A stretch of DNA of 64,000 bases from Gordionus sp. m RMFG-2023. Lineage: Eukaryota; Nematomorpha; Gordioida; Chordodea; Parachordodidae. Below are positions 46,861 through 59,300 of this stretch, in pieces. Position 1 is the first letter of the stretch; each line of letters begins with the position of its first letter. The notes beneath the pieces were generated by a model, which worked only from the letters and a program-made list of their open reading frames with translations, was not told where the DNA came from and ran no database searches. Made by a program: the position numbers and the translations under genes. The DNA lies in NCBI RefSeq assembly GCF_954871325.1, contig NC_088779.1:2234846-2298845 (forward strand). Direction: 5' to 3'.

Positions 46861-47309
46861 CATGTCATTGATATGAAAGTAAATGATGAACCATGTTTAT
46901 AAACCGTATTATTATATAAGGCGCAATTTAATATATTTAAGTAAATCATTTCACTTAACAGGAACCTATTTTCGAATAACTAAAGAGATAAACATGTAAT
47001 GCCAAATAAATACTATTTAGTTGATTGAGATACATAAAAACTAAAGTCGCGTTCTTACATCAACTCAATTTATCCCCCTTTAATTCTTAATTATAAATTC
47101 TAATCAGATTCCTGGAAACCATTTGTTATAGAACTTGTCATATGGTGAGATACTTATTCCTGTTTAAGTTTAGAAAAAAAAGCCACCATTCAGAAACTGT
47201 TGTCATACATTATGAAAATGAATGAAGAAAGAAGTTAGGACACAGCCTGAATACAATAACCATAGTCTCTTCTTTAAAAAATTTTTTTTATAGCATCTTA
47301 AATACTTAA

Positions 47310-47317
47310 GAAGATTC
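47310..47317. promoter_or_regulatory. Possible minimal heat-shock element
   Basis: GAAGATTC is a perfect inverted pair of nGAAn units, the core of a heat-shock-factor site, 240 bp upstream of the sHSP start codon. Only two units are visible, whereas functional sites usually have three or more, so this is weak. Confidence 0.2.
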
Positions 47318-47556
47318 ATTCAATCGAATTTTAAAAAAACCAATAATCTTTAATTTAAATGTAATTTTTTTTTTCAGAGCTGCGCAACAATCGCGTCAAA
47401 TCCACATCATTTTACGTAATTTTTGTATTCAAAGCAAATCTCTTCCGCGCAGAAATGTTAATAATATAGCAATACTCCTCACTTGATTTTATTTTTTCCC
47501 AACCATTTTTTAAACTTTTTGTTATTTAGTATTTTTATTTTAAAACTACTTTGTGC

Positions 47557-50500
47557 ATGGCGGGCGCTAAGAGTAACATGGAAATTAAAGATATGAGCTC
47601 AAATCAGCAACCGGGGCAAGGAGCCCAGGGACAATTCTTTATACCGTACGCGGTTTACAACAATCAAAATAGACCTGTGGGGCCTGGAGGTCCTATGAAT
47701 GAAAATAGCATGCAACAGCAATCCTACTTTAACATAGAGGCTTCTGGAGGTTTTCCTAGCGGAAGAATATTTCCTGTAAGTTTTTGTTAAAAGGTTATTA
47801 ATTGTATACACATCTATATACTTACAAAAAAAGTTATAGCTTGTAGAGTTTTAGTCTCCAAATATTTTGTGTAAATACATAATATACATATATGTAAATA
47901 TTTTTTTTCGCGTATTTAATCATTTAGGGTTTACCCTTGACATTTTCCCCTCAAGCTCCCCCCTTATTAGGACCCATGGGTGGTGAAACAGCACCAACGT
48001 CTACGATTGTATTTTCGACAGATCCTCATCTCTCATCGACGACTACTACAACTACAGGGATCGCGGAAGTGAAGTTAGACGGAAATAAGATGACGGTACA
48101 TTAAGTTGAAATATTAATTTAATCTAAAAAATAAATTATCCTATAATCATGATAACTATCATATTTTAATTAACTGGAAAGGTTTATAGATTTGATTAAA
48201 ATCATATAACCACAAACCATGAAATTAATACTAACTTATAGAAGACGATTCATTTATCTATTAAAAAATGTTCAAGTTTGCTAATAGAAAAGTGTATTTA
48301 AACGAAAAACATTTAGACCGACGTTGCAGCCACTGGCAATGACTACAGCTGACAAAGTGGGCATACCACTCTTTTAATATATTCGTCAAGTCGCGGTTAG
48401 TATCAATGTCAGTGATACCAAAAAAAGATAAAAGCTTTCATGGATATTATAAATCATTTTTTTTTCTCTCAAATATCCTCTAAGGAAATGATAGAAAATG
48501 CTAAAAGTAGACTTCTTATAACTTAGGCCCTCATTTTACAATATAAACGCGATGATGGGTTAAGCTATATAAATCTTCATCGATACCCGATTAGCAGCTG
48601 TAAAACTACAAAAATACGAAGAACCAAATAATCGGATTATTCGTATTTGATTCTAAAATTCAAGTCGATTATTTCGTATTCTTGTGAATCGAATATTCGG
48701 GTTTGATTCGTCAAATATTGGTTGTTTCTAAAAAAACTTAATTTTTCCTATTTCCAAATTTAAAAAAATTAATAAAAAAATATAAAAGATGAATATATTT
48801 ATAAATTTATGTAGAAAAATTACGCTGTACGCTGCATGCTGTATTTATAGTAAACGCGTTATTTTCAATCGTTGCGTTATTTAACGTAACGTTATTACAG
48901 CTGATATCTGTTTTCAATTTAAAACAAACTAATTTAAGATAAAGCTAAAATAGAGATAATATATTTTATATAATACCTTTTAACGAAATAGCTATTATTT
49001 CTACAATAGTATACCATATTTTTTTTATCAACGTAACCAACACATGTTTTTTCAAATTTTATCATAGCGTTATCACTATAACGCTTATAAATTTATACCT
49101 ATTTATTGGCTTTATCTTGTAATAAAGCTGCGTTAAAATAACGCCACGCTTGAACAAAAACTCGTTTACTATAAATGCGGCCTTATAGTGCGAACAAATT
49201 GAGCGTCTTAAACAACGCTGCGTTGCAAGCGCCAATAATACCTTTCAAATGGCCTCGCGCAAATTGGTAAAACTACCGTTTGGCGATAGCAACCATTTAA
49301 AAAAACGCAAACAGGTTTACCTTTTCATTAATTTTTTCATTCTTCGCTTTATAAATATTATATAAAAATGTAATATAAATAACTTACTTATTATCCTAAA
49401 AAAAGGAATATTTAGAAATTAAAGAAATAAGAAGGCAGACGATAATATATTATTTCAAAGACAAGTCCTTTTTTTTTCTAGAACTTTTATAAAATTTTGA
49501 ATAGACGGATATAAATGAAAAGACAACCTTAATTAAAACAAATCACAATGAATTCAATTTAAATCATTATCCAAATTTTTTTATACACCCTATTACCCAA
49601 ATCTATAATAAAACAATGGTCGAAGTATATTATTCTACATCGAATGGTTGATATAGGAAATAAAATTGTAAGCTTCCTGTTTCTCCACTAGGAACATATT
49701 AAAATATCTATAGTTCCCAAATATTACTAATATATTTCTCAAATATAGTATTCTTTATTTATACAATGTTTAACAATCAATACGAATAATTTCGAAAAAA
49801 ATTTTGATAGAATGTCGAAATATATAACTATTCGACATTTTCGATTCGAATAATTTTTTTTATTCGTATATGTTAAATATCTACTGGAATAAACGAATAG
49901 ATATGTCAGCTGTACAATCTACCATTATTTATTTCGTAATTTTCAGCATCCGTTACGCTTTCGCGTCTTCGACGGTTACTTACAAGTTAGACCTAAAATT
50001 TTCTTTAAATCTTCCACTGCAACTCCCTGCCTCCCCCCCGCATATATTTATGAATTTTAAAAAGATTCGTTTGTTTATTTAATTTTAAAAACCGGAAATA
50101 TAAAATAAAATAAAGATATCCACGAATGTTTCCCCATTTACCCCCGATAAATTGGAAGTGAAGGCGGCCGATAATAAAATTACGATTAAGGCCGCGGCCC
50201 AAGAAGAAAAGGACCAATCAGGATACATAAGAACCAAAGAGTTTCATAGGCAATATCTGATTCCAATGGGATGCGACCCAGAAAAAATGAAATGCTCCTA
50301 CGAGAATGGAGTCTTGAAAATTAAGGTATTTTTTTACTTTATTAATGTCATTCAAAATGTGCCATAAGTTTTGACATATCTACGAAATTTTGGCGCAATT
50401 AATTAAATTATATAACATTTTTTGGAGAAAATTAAAATGCGTCCCATTTTAAACAAAGGGAATTTGATGTCATCAAATAAATACCCACGTGGTCCGAAAA

Positions 50501-50886
50501 AAATATTAATTTCCAATTCCTCCATTTTTTTTGATTAAAAAATTTATAAAATTAATTTTTCTAAAAAAATCAGGTGATATTAAATGTTTACTAATTTTTA
50601 TAAAATTATATCCACGGGCCGAGCCGATCTAAAAAAATGACCACCGGGTCGTGGGCGGGCGTGAGCCTAGGAAAAATGATCTTACAGGTCTTTAACGGGG
50701 TTATATGAGCTTGAAAATTTATTCGAAATATTCCGGATGTTCTAGAACTTTTCTGGGTTTTCATAAAGAGAGTTGTCGGTCGGAACGTTTTAAATTTAAA
50801 AAAATCAGAATATTTTTAATCTTTAAAAAAAGTTACGATTAGGCAACAATATGTTTATTAAACCTTAACTTAAACGATTTAAGATA

Positions 50887-50946
<60 letters not shown>

Positions 50947-52092
50947 AAAAAAAGGGAAAGAATGAAAAAATTTCTAAAATGCTTTTATAGATGCCGTATT
51001 TCGATATGGAATCTTTTGACTAAAGAATATCTAGATATTTATATTACACTAATTAAATAAAAGACCTCATTGTTGATGGAGTATAGTTGAGTGATGGATA
51101 AAAATCCGGGATTTAGAATGAACCGAACTATTATACCGGAAGGAGCCTTTTTAAAGTTCTAAACCGTAATCGAACTTTTATCCTAAAACGAATCGTTAAA
51201 AGGAGGAGCGAACCGAACGCGTATAATTTTTATTTGAACCGATTGTAATTATTGGCTCGAATTACTTTTTTCTGGTTTATCGTATTTTAAAGATGATGAT
51301 AAAGGAACGATTCATAAATAAATCAATCTATATTATTATTTAAATTATCGTGTAAACGCCTTTTCGGGAATGACACCACCGGTGACATGTCCGAATACAT
51401 TTATCTGTCAAAGCAGATTTTTCAAATGTAAAAAAAAAATCTCTCGGCAAAGGATTTATAATTGGAAGATTTATAATTCCAATTGATTATTCATCCCAGA
51501 ACGACGGATATTCCTTTAGTTTCTCAGGAACAATTTTATTAATTCCTCCCTTTTTCTTGAAAAATAATAAAATTTTCTTTTATCGGGTCCAAATCTTTGC
51601 AAAAAAAGACAAACTAATAATTGTAGGATCGATTGGACAAATTTAATGACATATAATACTTAATTTGACTAATAATTCAATCAATAATACATTTTTAAGT
51701 AATTTGATAACATATCAGCAGGTGACACGCCATTTAGGTTTCTAGTATGAACAATTTTTTTATAAATGAAATTCTGAAAATTTTGTCATAAATTATTGAC
51801 ATGGAAAAATCAAAATGGAGATATACATTTTTAAACGAAATGAATTGCCAGTCAAAGTTAGTCATATGTCGCTGGTTCGATTCAGTACCTAACTGATTTT
51901 CTAAAAAGGAATAAATAATATATTTAAATTCGATTAACATAACGACATTAGGTAGTGATCCCGGAAAGGTGCGAAAAACTTTTACCCATAGAGATGGATG
52001 GCGGGATGTGTCCAATAAAGCAAACAGGGCCCAGTCAACAAAGACTCTACCAGCAGACACCGCAACAAAATGTGCAGCGACCTTTCAAATGA
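47557..52092 (+). CDS. Small heat-shock protein (alpha-crystallin domain), five exons
   Basis: sHSPs are ATP-independent cytosolic chaperones that hold unfolding proteins. Exons 47557-47775, 47928-48095, 49947-49985, 50116-50325 and 51994-52092 all join in phase 0 and give 244 residues. The N-terminal region is Q/P/G-rich (SSNQQPGQGAQGQFFIPY), then LPLTFSPQAPPLL and a threonine run. Exons three and four hold the alpha-crystallin domain: VSPFTPDKLEVKAADNKITI, GYIRTKEFHRQYLIPMGCDP and KMKCSYENGVLKIK, matching the family's V...DN.L.I, R.F.R...LP..VD and ENGVL.I motifs. The proposed last exon, MCPIKQTGPSQQRLYQQTPQ, is Q-rich like the first; its acceptor is inferred. The ATG at 47557 is the first in frame. 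Introns two and four (1851 and 1668 nt) carry repeats. No stops interrupt it. Confidence 0.82.
48600..49870. repeat. ATTCG-type repeat pieces bracketing sHSP intron two
   Basis: ATTCGTATTTGATTC and GAATCGAATATTCGG motifs at 48640-48720 and TTTCGATTCGAATAATT at 49835-49860 match the ATTCG family at 212, 1990 and 33541-34600. The 1.1 kb between them includes the MITE at 48838. No transposase was recognised. Confidence 0.45.
48838..49181. mobile_element. MITE in sHSP intron two
   Basis: GCTGTATTTATAGTAAACG at the left and the complement of GCCGCATTTATAGTAAACG at the right are the terminal repeats; GTTATTT and TAACGC motifs continue the pairing inward. The 344-bp element is non-coding. No TSD is evident. 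Confidence 0.7.
50886..50947. repeat. (GAAA)n microsatellite
   Basis: About fifteen GAAA units lie within sHSP intron four. Nearby GGGCCGAGCC and GGGCGGGCG strings at 50610-50670 are a fragment of the GCCCGG MITE family. Confidence 0.92.
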
Positions 52093-52404
52093 TTGACTTC
52101 GATTTACATTCGGAGAAGAGGAAGAAACGACTTAGACCTAATTCCTTCTTAACCAATTATTTTTTTATTTAAAAAAAACATAATTCAGTTTCTTGCGTTT
52201 CATTTACCCCATTCATTCATTTTCTGAAAAAATAATTAATGTTTTCTTTTTAAGATTAATTTTATATTATAAAATAATGATAACTTTATTATTAATTAAA
52301 TAAAAATTTTTTTTTTTTTGAAATTAGCTTATACTCGTTCGTTCGAATCGAATTTGAACGACATTTTGCAAAAAAAAATGTAATTTCGTAAGGAACATTA
52401 GAAT

Positions 52405-52591
52405 TAGAGATCGGCATCGGTCCTAAATGTAATTAGCTCCGGTCAGGAAAAGCCCGGCCCGAAATCAAAAAATTATTTTTCTTTTGTCCATAGCCCGAAA
52501 CCAAAATTATTTTCAAATCTTGAGTTCATCTAAGACCAAAGCAAATTTGGACCTCAGGGAGCAGATTCGAGCCATGTCTTGCAGATCACTG
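52405..52591. mobile_element. GCCCGG-family MITE with 8-bp TSD
   Basis: Ends TAGAGATCGG and CAGATCACTG frame a core with AAGCCCGGCCCG and TAGCCCGAAACC. Flanks ATTAGAAT (52397-52404) and GTTAGAAT (52592-52599) are an 8-bp TSD with one mismatch, placing this family with hAT. Confidence 0.72.
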
Positions 52592-52600
52592 GTTAGAATA

Positions 52601-52906
52601 CTAACGAATAAAGTATTCTACTACTGGGGTCGCTTCTTGGGTATAATGGTAAATTAGACTTCGTATCTTTTCATCTTTATGCATAAATTTTTTTTTATTG
52701 GTACTCTTAAAATACATGTTCTGGGATGTAATCGAATGAATCGGTACGATCATAAAATTGATCCGGAATAATTCCAATCGGTTAAAAGTTTTTGGGTAAA
52801 ATATAGATTGTAAATTTTTATGAATCTCCTCTTTTTTGTGGTTAAATTCCTCTGTCATACATCTAGGGAAAATGATAAAATTAAAGCTCCCCCCCCCCTC
52901 CATCAC
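52601..52906 (-). other. Open segment of unknown nature
   Basis: A 100-codon minus-strand frame reads CMTEEFNHKKEEIHKNLQS, TFNRLELFRINFMIVPIHSI and IRSLIYHYTQEATPVVEYF. The composition is protein-like and the latter part is less AT rich. No splice sites, start context or family are recognised. It may be a transposase fragment. Confidence 0.3.
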
Positions 52907-53130
52907 ACATTTTTAACAATCCACTTCGATACGTATATTTGTTTACCGATTTAAAAAACAACAACTTTAGTAGGACATTTAGACGATTGGATATTAGTAC
53001 TAAGACTGAAACATGTCTCAATCTGTCGCTTTTTAAAGTATATTGATGAGTGAGTTAATTATTTAATATTGTGATTTGTTTATTAAATTAACCTAGGTTG
53101 CTAAATATCTTCTAATATCATGGATTCTAT

Positions 53131-53288
53131 AAATGCCGTTAAACGCCTAACTCGATATTTAAGCCACAAAATGTCATCCACCGGCCGGAGATTTTTCTCA
53201 TAGATGATTAAGGAAATCTCAAGACATATATTAATTTGGTCAGAATCTTAATTTAAAATAGGCTAAATTGAGCCGGTTAACAATGGTA
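53131..53288. mobile_element. GTTAAACGGCT-family MITE, diverged
   Basis: AATGCCGTTAAACGCC with AACTCGATATTTAAGCCAC at the left and TTGAGCCGGTTAACAATGG at the right match the family, with a shorter core. Confidence 0.6.
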
Positions 53289-54366
53289 GATTTTCTATTT
53301 TGTATATTTATTTACTTTATTTTTGCAATAAATTGATAAAAATGCGACTTAGAAACCTGGATTAATAAAAAAAATAATATTGATTCTGGTTCTGAATATT
53401 TTATAGAGAGTGGTTCTGGTTGACAGAAATAATAGAAGTGATTTTGATTCCTAGTTTTGCTTTGGTATATCAGGTTGCTAGTCCTGTATAGGACCGTGTC
53501 CTGACTCAAACATAAAGGTTGATTAGCTGCCTATATTGATTCCTGTTAAAAAACGAAAGATGCTATTTAGATTTAGTAACATACTTGAGTGTCCCTGCTT
53601 AAAATCTTGAATAGACTTGTCTAAACCGAAATAGGTTTCAAAAACATATGACGAACCTACAATGGCTAAAACGTTTATATTTTATTTTTTGATGGGCTGG
53701 CATTAACTCTTTTAGAAGTTGAATTTATTATAATTCGAATAATATGAAAGATCTCAAATTTCAATTATTTTAAAGAAGTTTTATTCAGAGGTGTTAAATA
53801 GTGATGACTACAGCTGTTTACGTCCACTGTTTTTAAACGCTACTGATACAATCGTCGGTTAAGTAATGCAGTGCCCTTTTCATTTTTTTCAAGCGAGGAG
53901 CGAATTTTTCAAAATATACCTTAGGTAAAGACGTATAATCCCTCCCAACCCTATAGATTTAAGGTATATACAGCGTCTACATGACAGGATTTTCACTGGA
54001 TGCAAACCCCCTTCAAAAACCTTTGCCTACCCCCCTAAAAAAAACGCCGCCTTCGGCGGCGGTGTCACTTTCTCATTATTTTCACCTATTTATTTAATGA
54101 TACTCTTTTCAGAGAATTTATAAAGGATAACTTAAATTAATCTATTTCTACTAACAACTATCTATATTTTGTGAATATAAAGAATTTATTTTTTAAATAA
54201 TAAATTCAATTAAAACCTCCATTATTTACAATAAATTAATTATTATGGCATTATGAGCTTGCTAAAATATCTAAACCTTTTAAATGATTTAAAAGGATAG
54301 TTTATTTGGAAAACAATGTATATGATTGTTTGCAATATATAGATTTGGTCGATGAATTGTATTATA

Positions 54367-55597
54367 TAGGGTAAATTATTAAAAAAAACAATTAAGCACA
54401 ACCTTCAAAAAATAAATGACAATCAAATATATAATATAAAAACAGATTTAAAAAATACATTAAAAATTGGATATTTTAATTTTCGTTTTTTCTTTATATA
54501 TATATTCTCCTTTTTCTAAATTCCTTTAAAATATATTTCAATATAAATTATATTTTTATAAATTTACCTTAATTCATTGGTTGTCCTCGATAACCAATCT
54601 CCAAAAATTGATGCATATTATTATAATAATTTGAAAAATCAAAAGGAATAGTAAATTCATTAAGAATTCATGTTACATTATTAATTATTTCGTTTCGAGT
54701 ATTTGGTCGGGGATTGATCGACCTATATTTGTTTTTTAACAATCCAAAAAAATTTTCTATCGCGTTTAGTTGAGGCGAATAGGGTGGCAAATATTCTATT
54801 CGCGCTCTAAAACAATCAATGAGGTGGCTTTTATGGATGGATGCATTGTCCATAACAATAACTGCATCACTCGGTAGAATATTAATTAGCGCATTCATAT
54901 AATCTCTAAATAAAAGGCTATTATAAGGTCCTTCAATGATGTGATAAAGTATCACACCATCGATTCTCATAGTGCATAATATACTTATATTCTTACCCTT
55001 AGATGGCGGGACTTTAACACTTGGCGTAACATTATATGGGGCCCAGGCATAAACAGGTACAACGTGCAAATTTATGCCTGTCTCGTCTAAGAAGAATAAT
55101 TTTTTTACTATATCAATTTTTTCCTTATTCCAGTTAGTATATTTTCTTCTTGGAATAACCGATGTCGGATCAGTAATAGAATCACCACTTACAGAGGAAG
55201 AATTGATCATATGAAAATTTTTTGTAATATTAGGTATTGAATTTGAATTAGATAAAACAGGATCAGGATTTAATGTAAATGAATTTGTATTACTAGATAA
55301 AATTTGTCGTATATTAAACATTTGAAAAAAATATTAAACTCTATTTTATAAAAAAAATTAAGTTATATAAAAATTGTAAATGCAAAAAAATTACCGTATG
55401 TATTTTATAAAAAAAATTAAATTATATAAAAATTGTAAATGCAAAAAAAATTACCGTACGTATTTTTTAAATCTGTTTTGTTATATATTATATATTTGAT
55501 TGTCATTTATTTTTTGAGGGTTGTGCAAAAATAAAAAAACATATTGTTATTTTATTTTATTTTAATTGTTTGTTTTTTTTTAAAATAATTTACCCTA
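54367..55597 (-). mobile_element. IS630/Tc1-type DNA transposon with TA target site
   Basis: TAGGGTAAATTATT at the left and its complement at the right begin long inverted repeats of over 100 bp (CAACC, AAAAAATAAATGACAATCAA, ATATATAATAT and AACAGATTTAAAAAATAC shared by both arms). The element is flanked by TA on both sides, and the uninterrupted host sequence is known from copy 1 of the hairpin MITE, so the boundaries are exact. It is 1231 bp and carries one transposase gene. Confidence 0.9.
54574..55321 (-). CDS. IS630/Tc1-like DDE transposase, one premature stop
   Basis: The catalytic core is clear: FFLDETGINLHVVPVYAW with the first Asp, ILPSDAVIVMDNASIHKS with the second, and LPPYSPQLNAIENFFGLLKN with the Glu about 31 residues on. 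The frame opens MFNIRQILSSNTNSFTLNP and reaches a TGA after NEIINNVT (54668); the same frame continues for some 30 codons, ILNEFTIPFDFSNYY to GQPMN, and a natural stop at about 54574. The usual helix-turn-helix DNA-binding region ahead of the core is not recognisable, so the protein is short for the family, and the element may depend on transposase made elsewhere. Confidence 0.82.
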
Positions 55598-55784
55598 TAA
55601 TAATACTATAATAAAAGTATAATTTTTACAGCAATAAATTTTGTCCTATTTCATCTCAAAATTTAATACATAACCACCCAAAAAATTTATCCTACCCCCA
55701 TTAAAGCAGCTTACCCCCTATCCCCTCAAAAAAATGAGATGCAAACTGTTCCTACCCCCCCCCCCCCCGCTCATGTAGACGCTG

Positions 55785-56060
55785 CTCGATATTCATCTAT
55801 AATTTATTTTGCACAAATTAGCAAAGGATAATACATGGTAGGCTGTATTTATTATTTCAATAATATTACTATTTTTATATTTTATAACTTAAAAATAATT
55901 TTGTTTATGCCTCAAGATTTGGTAGGTAGAAGCCCAAACCTTTCTGCCATCTATTAGCAAAATCAACAGATTTAAAATTATTATGGTTATAATCTAAATC
56001 TGGAAGTTTTTATATTCGACCCGAATCGGGTTTATAATTGACCCGAATAACAACGCTATT
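55785..56060. other. AT-rich flank with a decayed MITE end
   Basis: GCCTCAAGATTTGGTAGG, CAAACCTTTCTGCCATCTAT and CGAATAACAACGCTA near 55905-56055 resemble the core and right end of the GTTAAACGGCT family. The left end is missing. From 56060 to 56389 nothing is supported. Confidence 0.4.
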
Positions 56061-56389
56061 ATACAACATGTGGATGGTTACTGACATGTGACAGGTAACG
56101 CGTTAATTTTTATACAAAATGTGAATAGAAAAGGTTGAAATTCTCCATGCTCTTTCCTAATCTATAGATGCCATTTTATTTTATGTAATAAAAGTAGATA
56201 ATTTTTATATTAATACTTTACGGAGTTATAAGAAAGTTTAAAACATGAACTGTTTTCTACTGATTCAAAACTCCAATAGCAATTTTTGACATATTACTAG
56301 ATTAAACTATTAAGAAATATTTTAATTTACACGAAGAAATACATTTGATTATTATGGAATGTGTATATTGAATTATATACAAATATTAG

Positions 56390-59300
56390 ATGATAAAGGC
56401 AGTTGTTGAACCAAAATATGAAAGAAAAAATATTGAATTAGGTTGATATGACAATTATATAATGTGTTTAATAATAATAATATAGAGGAGTTTTGGGTAG
56501 CTGTTATAGAAGATAAGAAGACAACATGTGACGTTATTAAGTAATTATTCATAATATTTTTGGCAGTATGATTAATTTATAGGAAATTAAATTATTGTTT
56601 ACCCAATGATTTATTTAAACATTTAAAAAGAATAAATGGTATATAGTCTCAAAACTTTGTGAAGATTTTTATAAGTATTATATTAAAGGTAAAAATATGT
56701 TGGTCATATTAGCATCTTACAAGTCCTTTGATGAGAAATTTTTAAAACAAATATTATCTTCCAATACAATTGAGGTTTTTAACATATCACTCTATAAGCT
56801 ACCTAAATTTCCGGCTTACACAAGAACTCAATATGAATTATCAAATAAAATTTGGCCCACTCATTATTATGAAAATAAAAAGTTTTATTTTTTATTGTAC
56901 TTATTTGTTAAAATAAATGATAGATACACAAATCAACTGAATTTTCTTAACTATTATAATACAAATTTAGAAGCCATTATGATACCAAATATGATGGAGG
57001 CAATAAAAATGGCTCATAAAGCTTTAATGGACAATAATGTAGATTTAAATAATATTTATCCAATAATCAATATATCTTTCTTAATTATGATTTTCTAATT
57101 GTTATTACTGCTTATAAGCTTTGATTTACAATTAACCTGAAAGGGGGAAAAATTTTTTTAACCCACATGCTTGCTAAAAATTATTTTTAACCCACCTATC
57201 CATTCAATGTTTAAAAATTATTTTAAAGGGTGGTTTGAATTTATTTTAAACTTATAAAATGTGTAGTGCCTTGCTTGTCCATTGTTATACAAATTTTTTA
57301 GCTCACTTTGCTCAATGCTTAAAATCATTTTATTAAAAAACCCCTCCCACACTTACACAGTAGAATGGGTAGATGGCCTAAAAACCTGTCCATTTTAAAC
57401 CTCTACTCTACTCCATTTGATTTATATCACATGTTTAGGAACCTGTTGGGGCAGTTATAGTTGATCCCTAAAACAAATAAGATCCTGGCTTCTTCCCATG
57501 ATTCACGAAATTCATCCAGGAACCCTTTAAACCATGCCATTATGAACTGTATTGAATCACTTTGCCAATCACAGAGAAAGATCCTCGATACCGATTATAG
57601 GTGAGTGTTTTGTAAAAAAATATGCCTTTTATAGTATACTATTAATTTAAATATATTATTTTTTAAAAAAATTTAAGTTCATTAAAATTAGGGATGTGAA
57701 TCCTTCAACAAAGAAGGGTCAGGGTACAGGAATAAAATTTGAAAGAATCTAAGTCCAGGGTTCGGGTTCAGGGAAAATAAAAATAATAACTCATATTAAG
57801 ATATTTTTTTCTTCATTCATTTATTATTATACTTCAATGTATAAATATTCTTAATTTACGAATGAAAAATTTTAAAAATGAAATAATTTATATTTTAAAT
57901 GTTTTTTTATTGCATAATCATAATATCTTCTAAAATATCATCTTTTGAGATTTCCACGTAAAGTAGATAATATATTTCAAAGATGAAAATTCACGTTCTA
58001 GCCTTACCTAAAATAGATAGTTATCTTTATAAAATTATTGTACTTATGTTGCCAGTACGGCCATGAAGATTCTAAATAAGATATATAATTCTGGATATAT
58101 TTAAGAATTTTCTTCACAGAATTTTAAAATATTTTATATCCTTATTTATTCTCGAACTTCTGAGAAGTTTACTATTAAAGATGCAATAGGCATTTTTTGA
58201 TCCTCCTTTCTATCTGATGTTGATTTTTTTTTCTTTATCTAAAAGTAAAATTTCAAGATCATCAATGTTGCTATCATTATTATTATCACTACAACCAATA
58301 GATATTGCCGTCCAATATATTGTAAATAAAGGAGTTTTACTTATGCCATAAATCCTTAAGATGGTCTTTAGCCATTTGTTTTTGCTCAATACTCAATTAA
58401 AGTTGATATGTATAGAAGTGTATGCAACACTATTTTGCAAATATTGTTGCTCACTAATTTTCATGTTTTTTAATATTTCGCATAAAAGGACTAAATTTTT
58501 CTAAAGGCATCTAATCCATATGCCTTAAAATCAAATAAACATAATTGTTCTGATTGTAATCTTAATATTGTTATTTTTAAAGGAACTAATACATTACATT
58601 AGTAAGGTCCTTTATTTGGCTCCAATCATCCTTCGACAAAATGACTTCACATGCTCTTATAATAAAATCATTACATAAATCTTTTAGACTTAATCCCTCT
58701 AGCATCATACAAACTGAGGACCAAGGTGTTGTGCATTATCATTTAAATTAAAATATTATTACTTGTAATACAAAATAATTCACTTTCAAAATAATCAACA
58801 TATTTCTATAACATAGCATATTAATAAATTTACATAGTGCTGTGAAGTAACGTCATTCGTTACCTTCTTCTAGAGGTAGCGGTAACACGTTTCTTTTTTT
58901 TTGAGTAACGCTAACGCAAAACGTTACTCGTTACTTTATATTTTTTCTTAATATATATCAATAAAAAGCAAAACATATTTTATTGTATTATAAAATTATT
59001 TTTATTTATTTTATAATGCTTAATATAAACAATTTAAGCCGGTTTTTACTCATATCAAATTTTAAATTATCGTTGTTAAATTTTCTATCGAAATCGAATA
59101 TTCATAAATTTTCTGTCGAAATTGATATTCAAACAAAATTCAAAGTAAATGTTAATAATGATATTATTATTCTTATAATTTATTTTAAGAATATTATGTC
59201 TATAGTACTTCTTCAGATGATTTAACCCTTCTCTGGTCCCAATTTGAAATATATTTTAAACCAATAAAGAAAATTAATGGATGTCTATAACTTTGTAAAT

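Larger units (their letters stand above)
53971..55784. mobile_element. Hairpin MITE, CAGCGTCTACATGA family, copy 2 with insertion
   Basis: This is an inverted, close copy of 7501-8090: CAGCGTCTACATGACAGGAT at the left, CGCCGCCTTCGGCGGCG hairpin, GATTTGGTCGATGAA near the middle, and a poly-C run before the right end TCATGTAGACGCTG. Removing the transposon at 54367-55597 leaves about 581 bp, the size of copy 1. Confidence 0.85.

Noticed and set aside
53312-53509. Open frame of 65 codons on the minus strand
   Set aside because: No splice sites, family resemblance or composition shift; consistent with chance.
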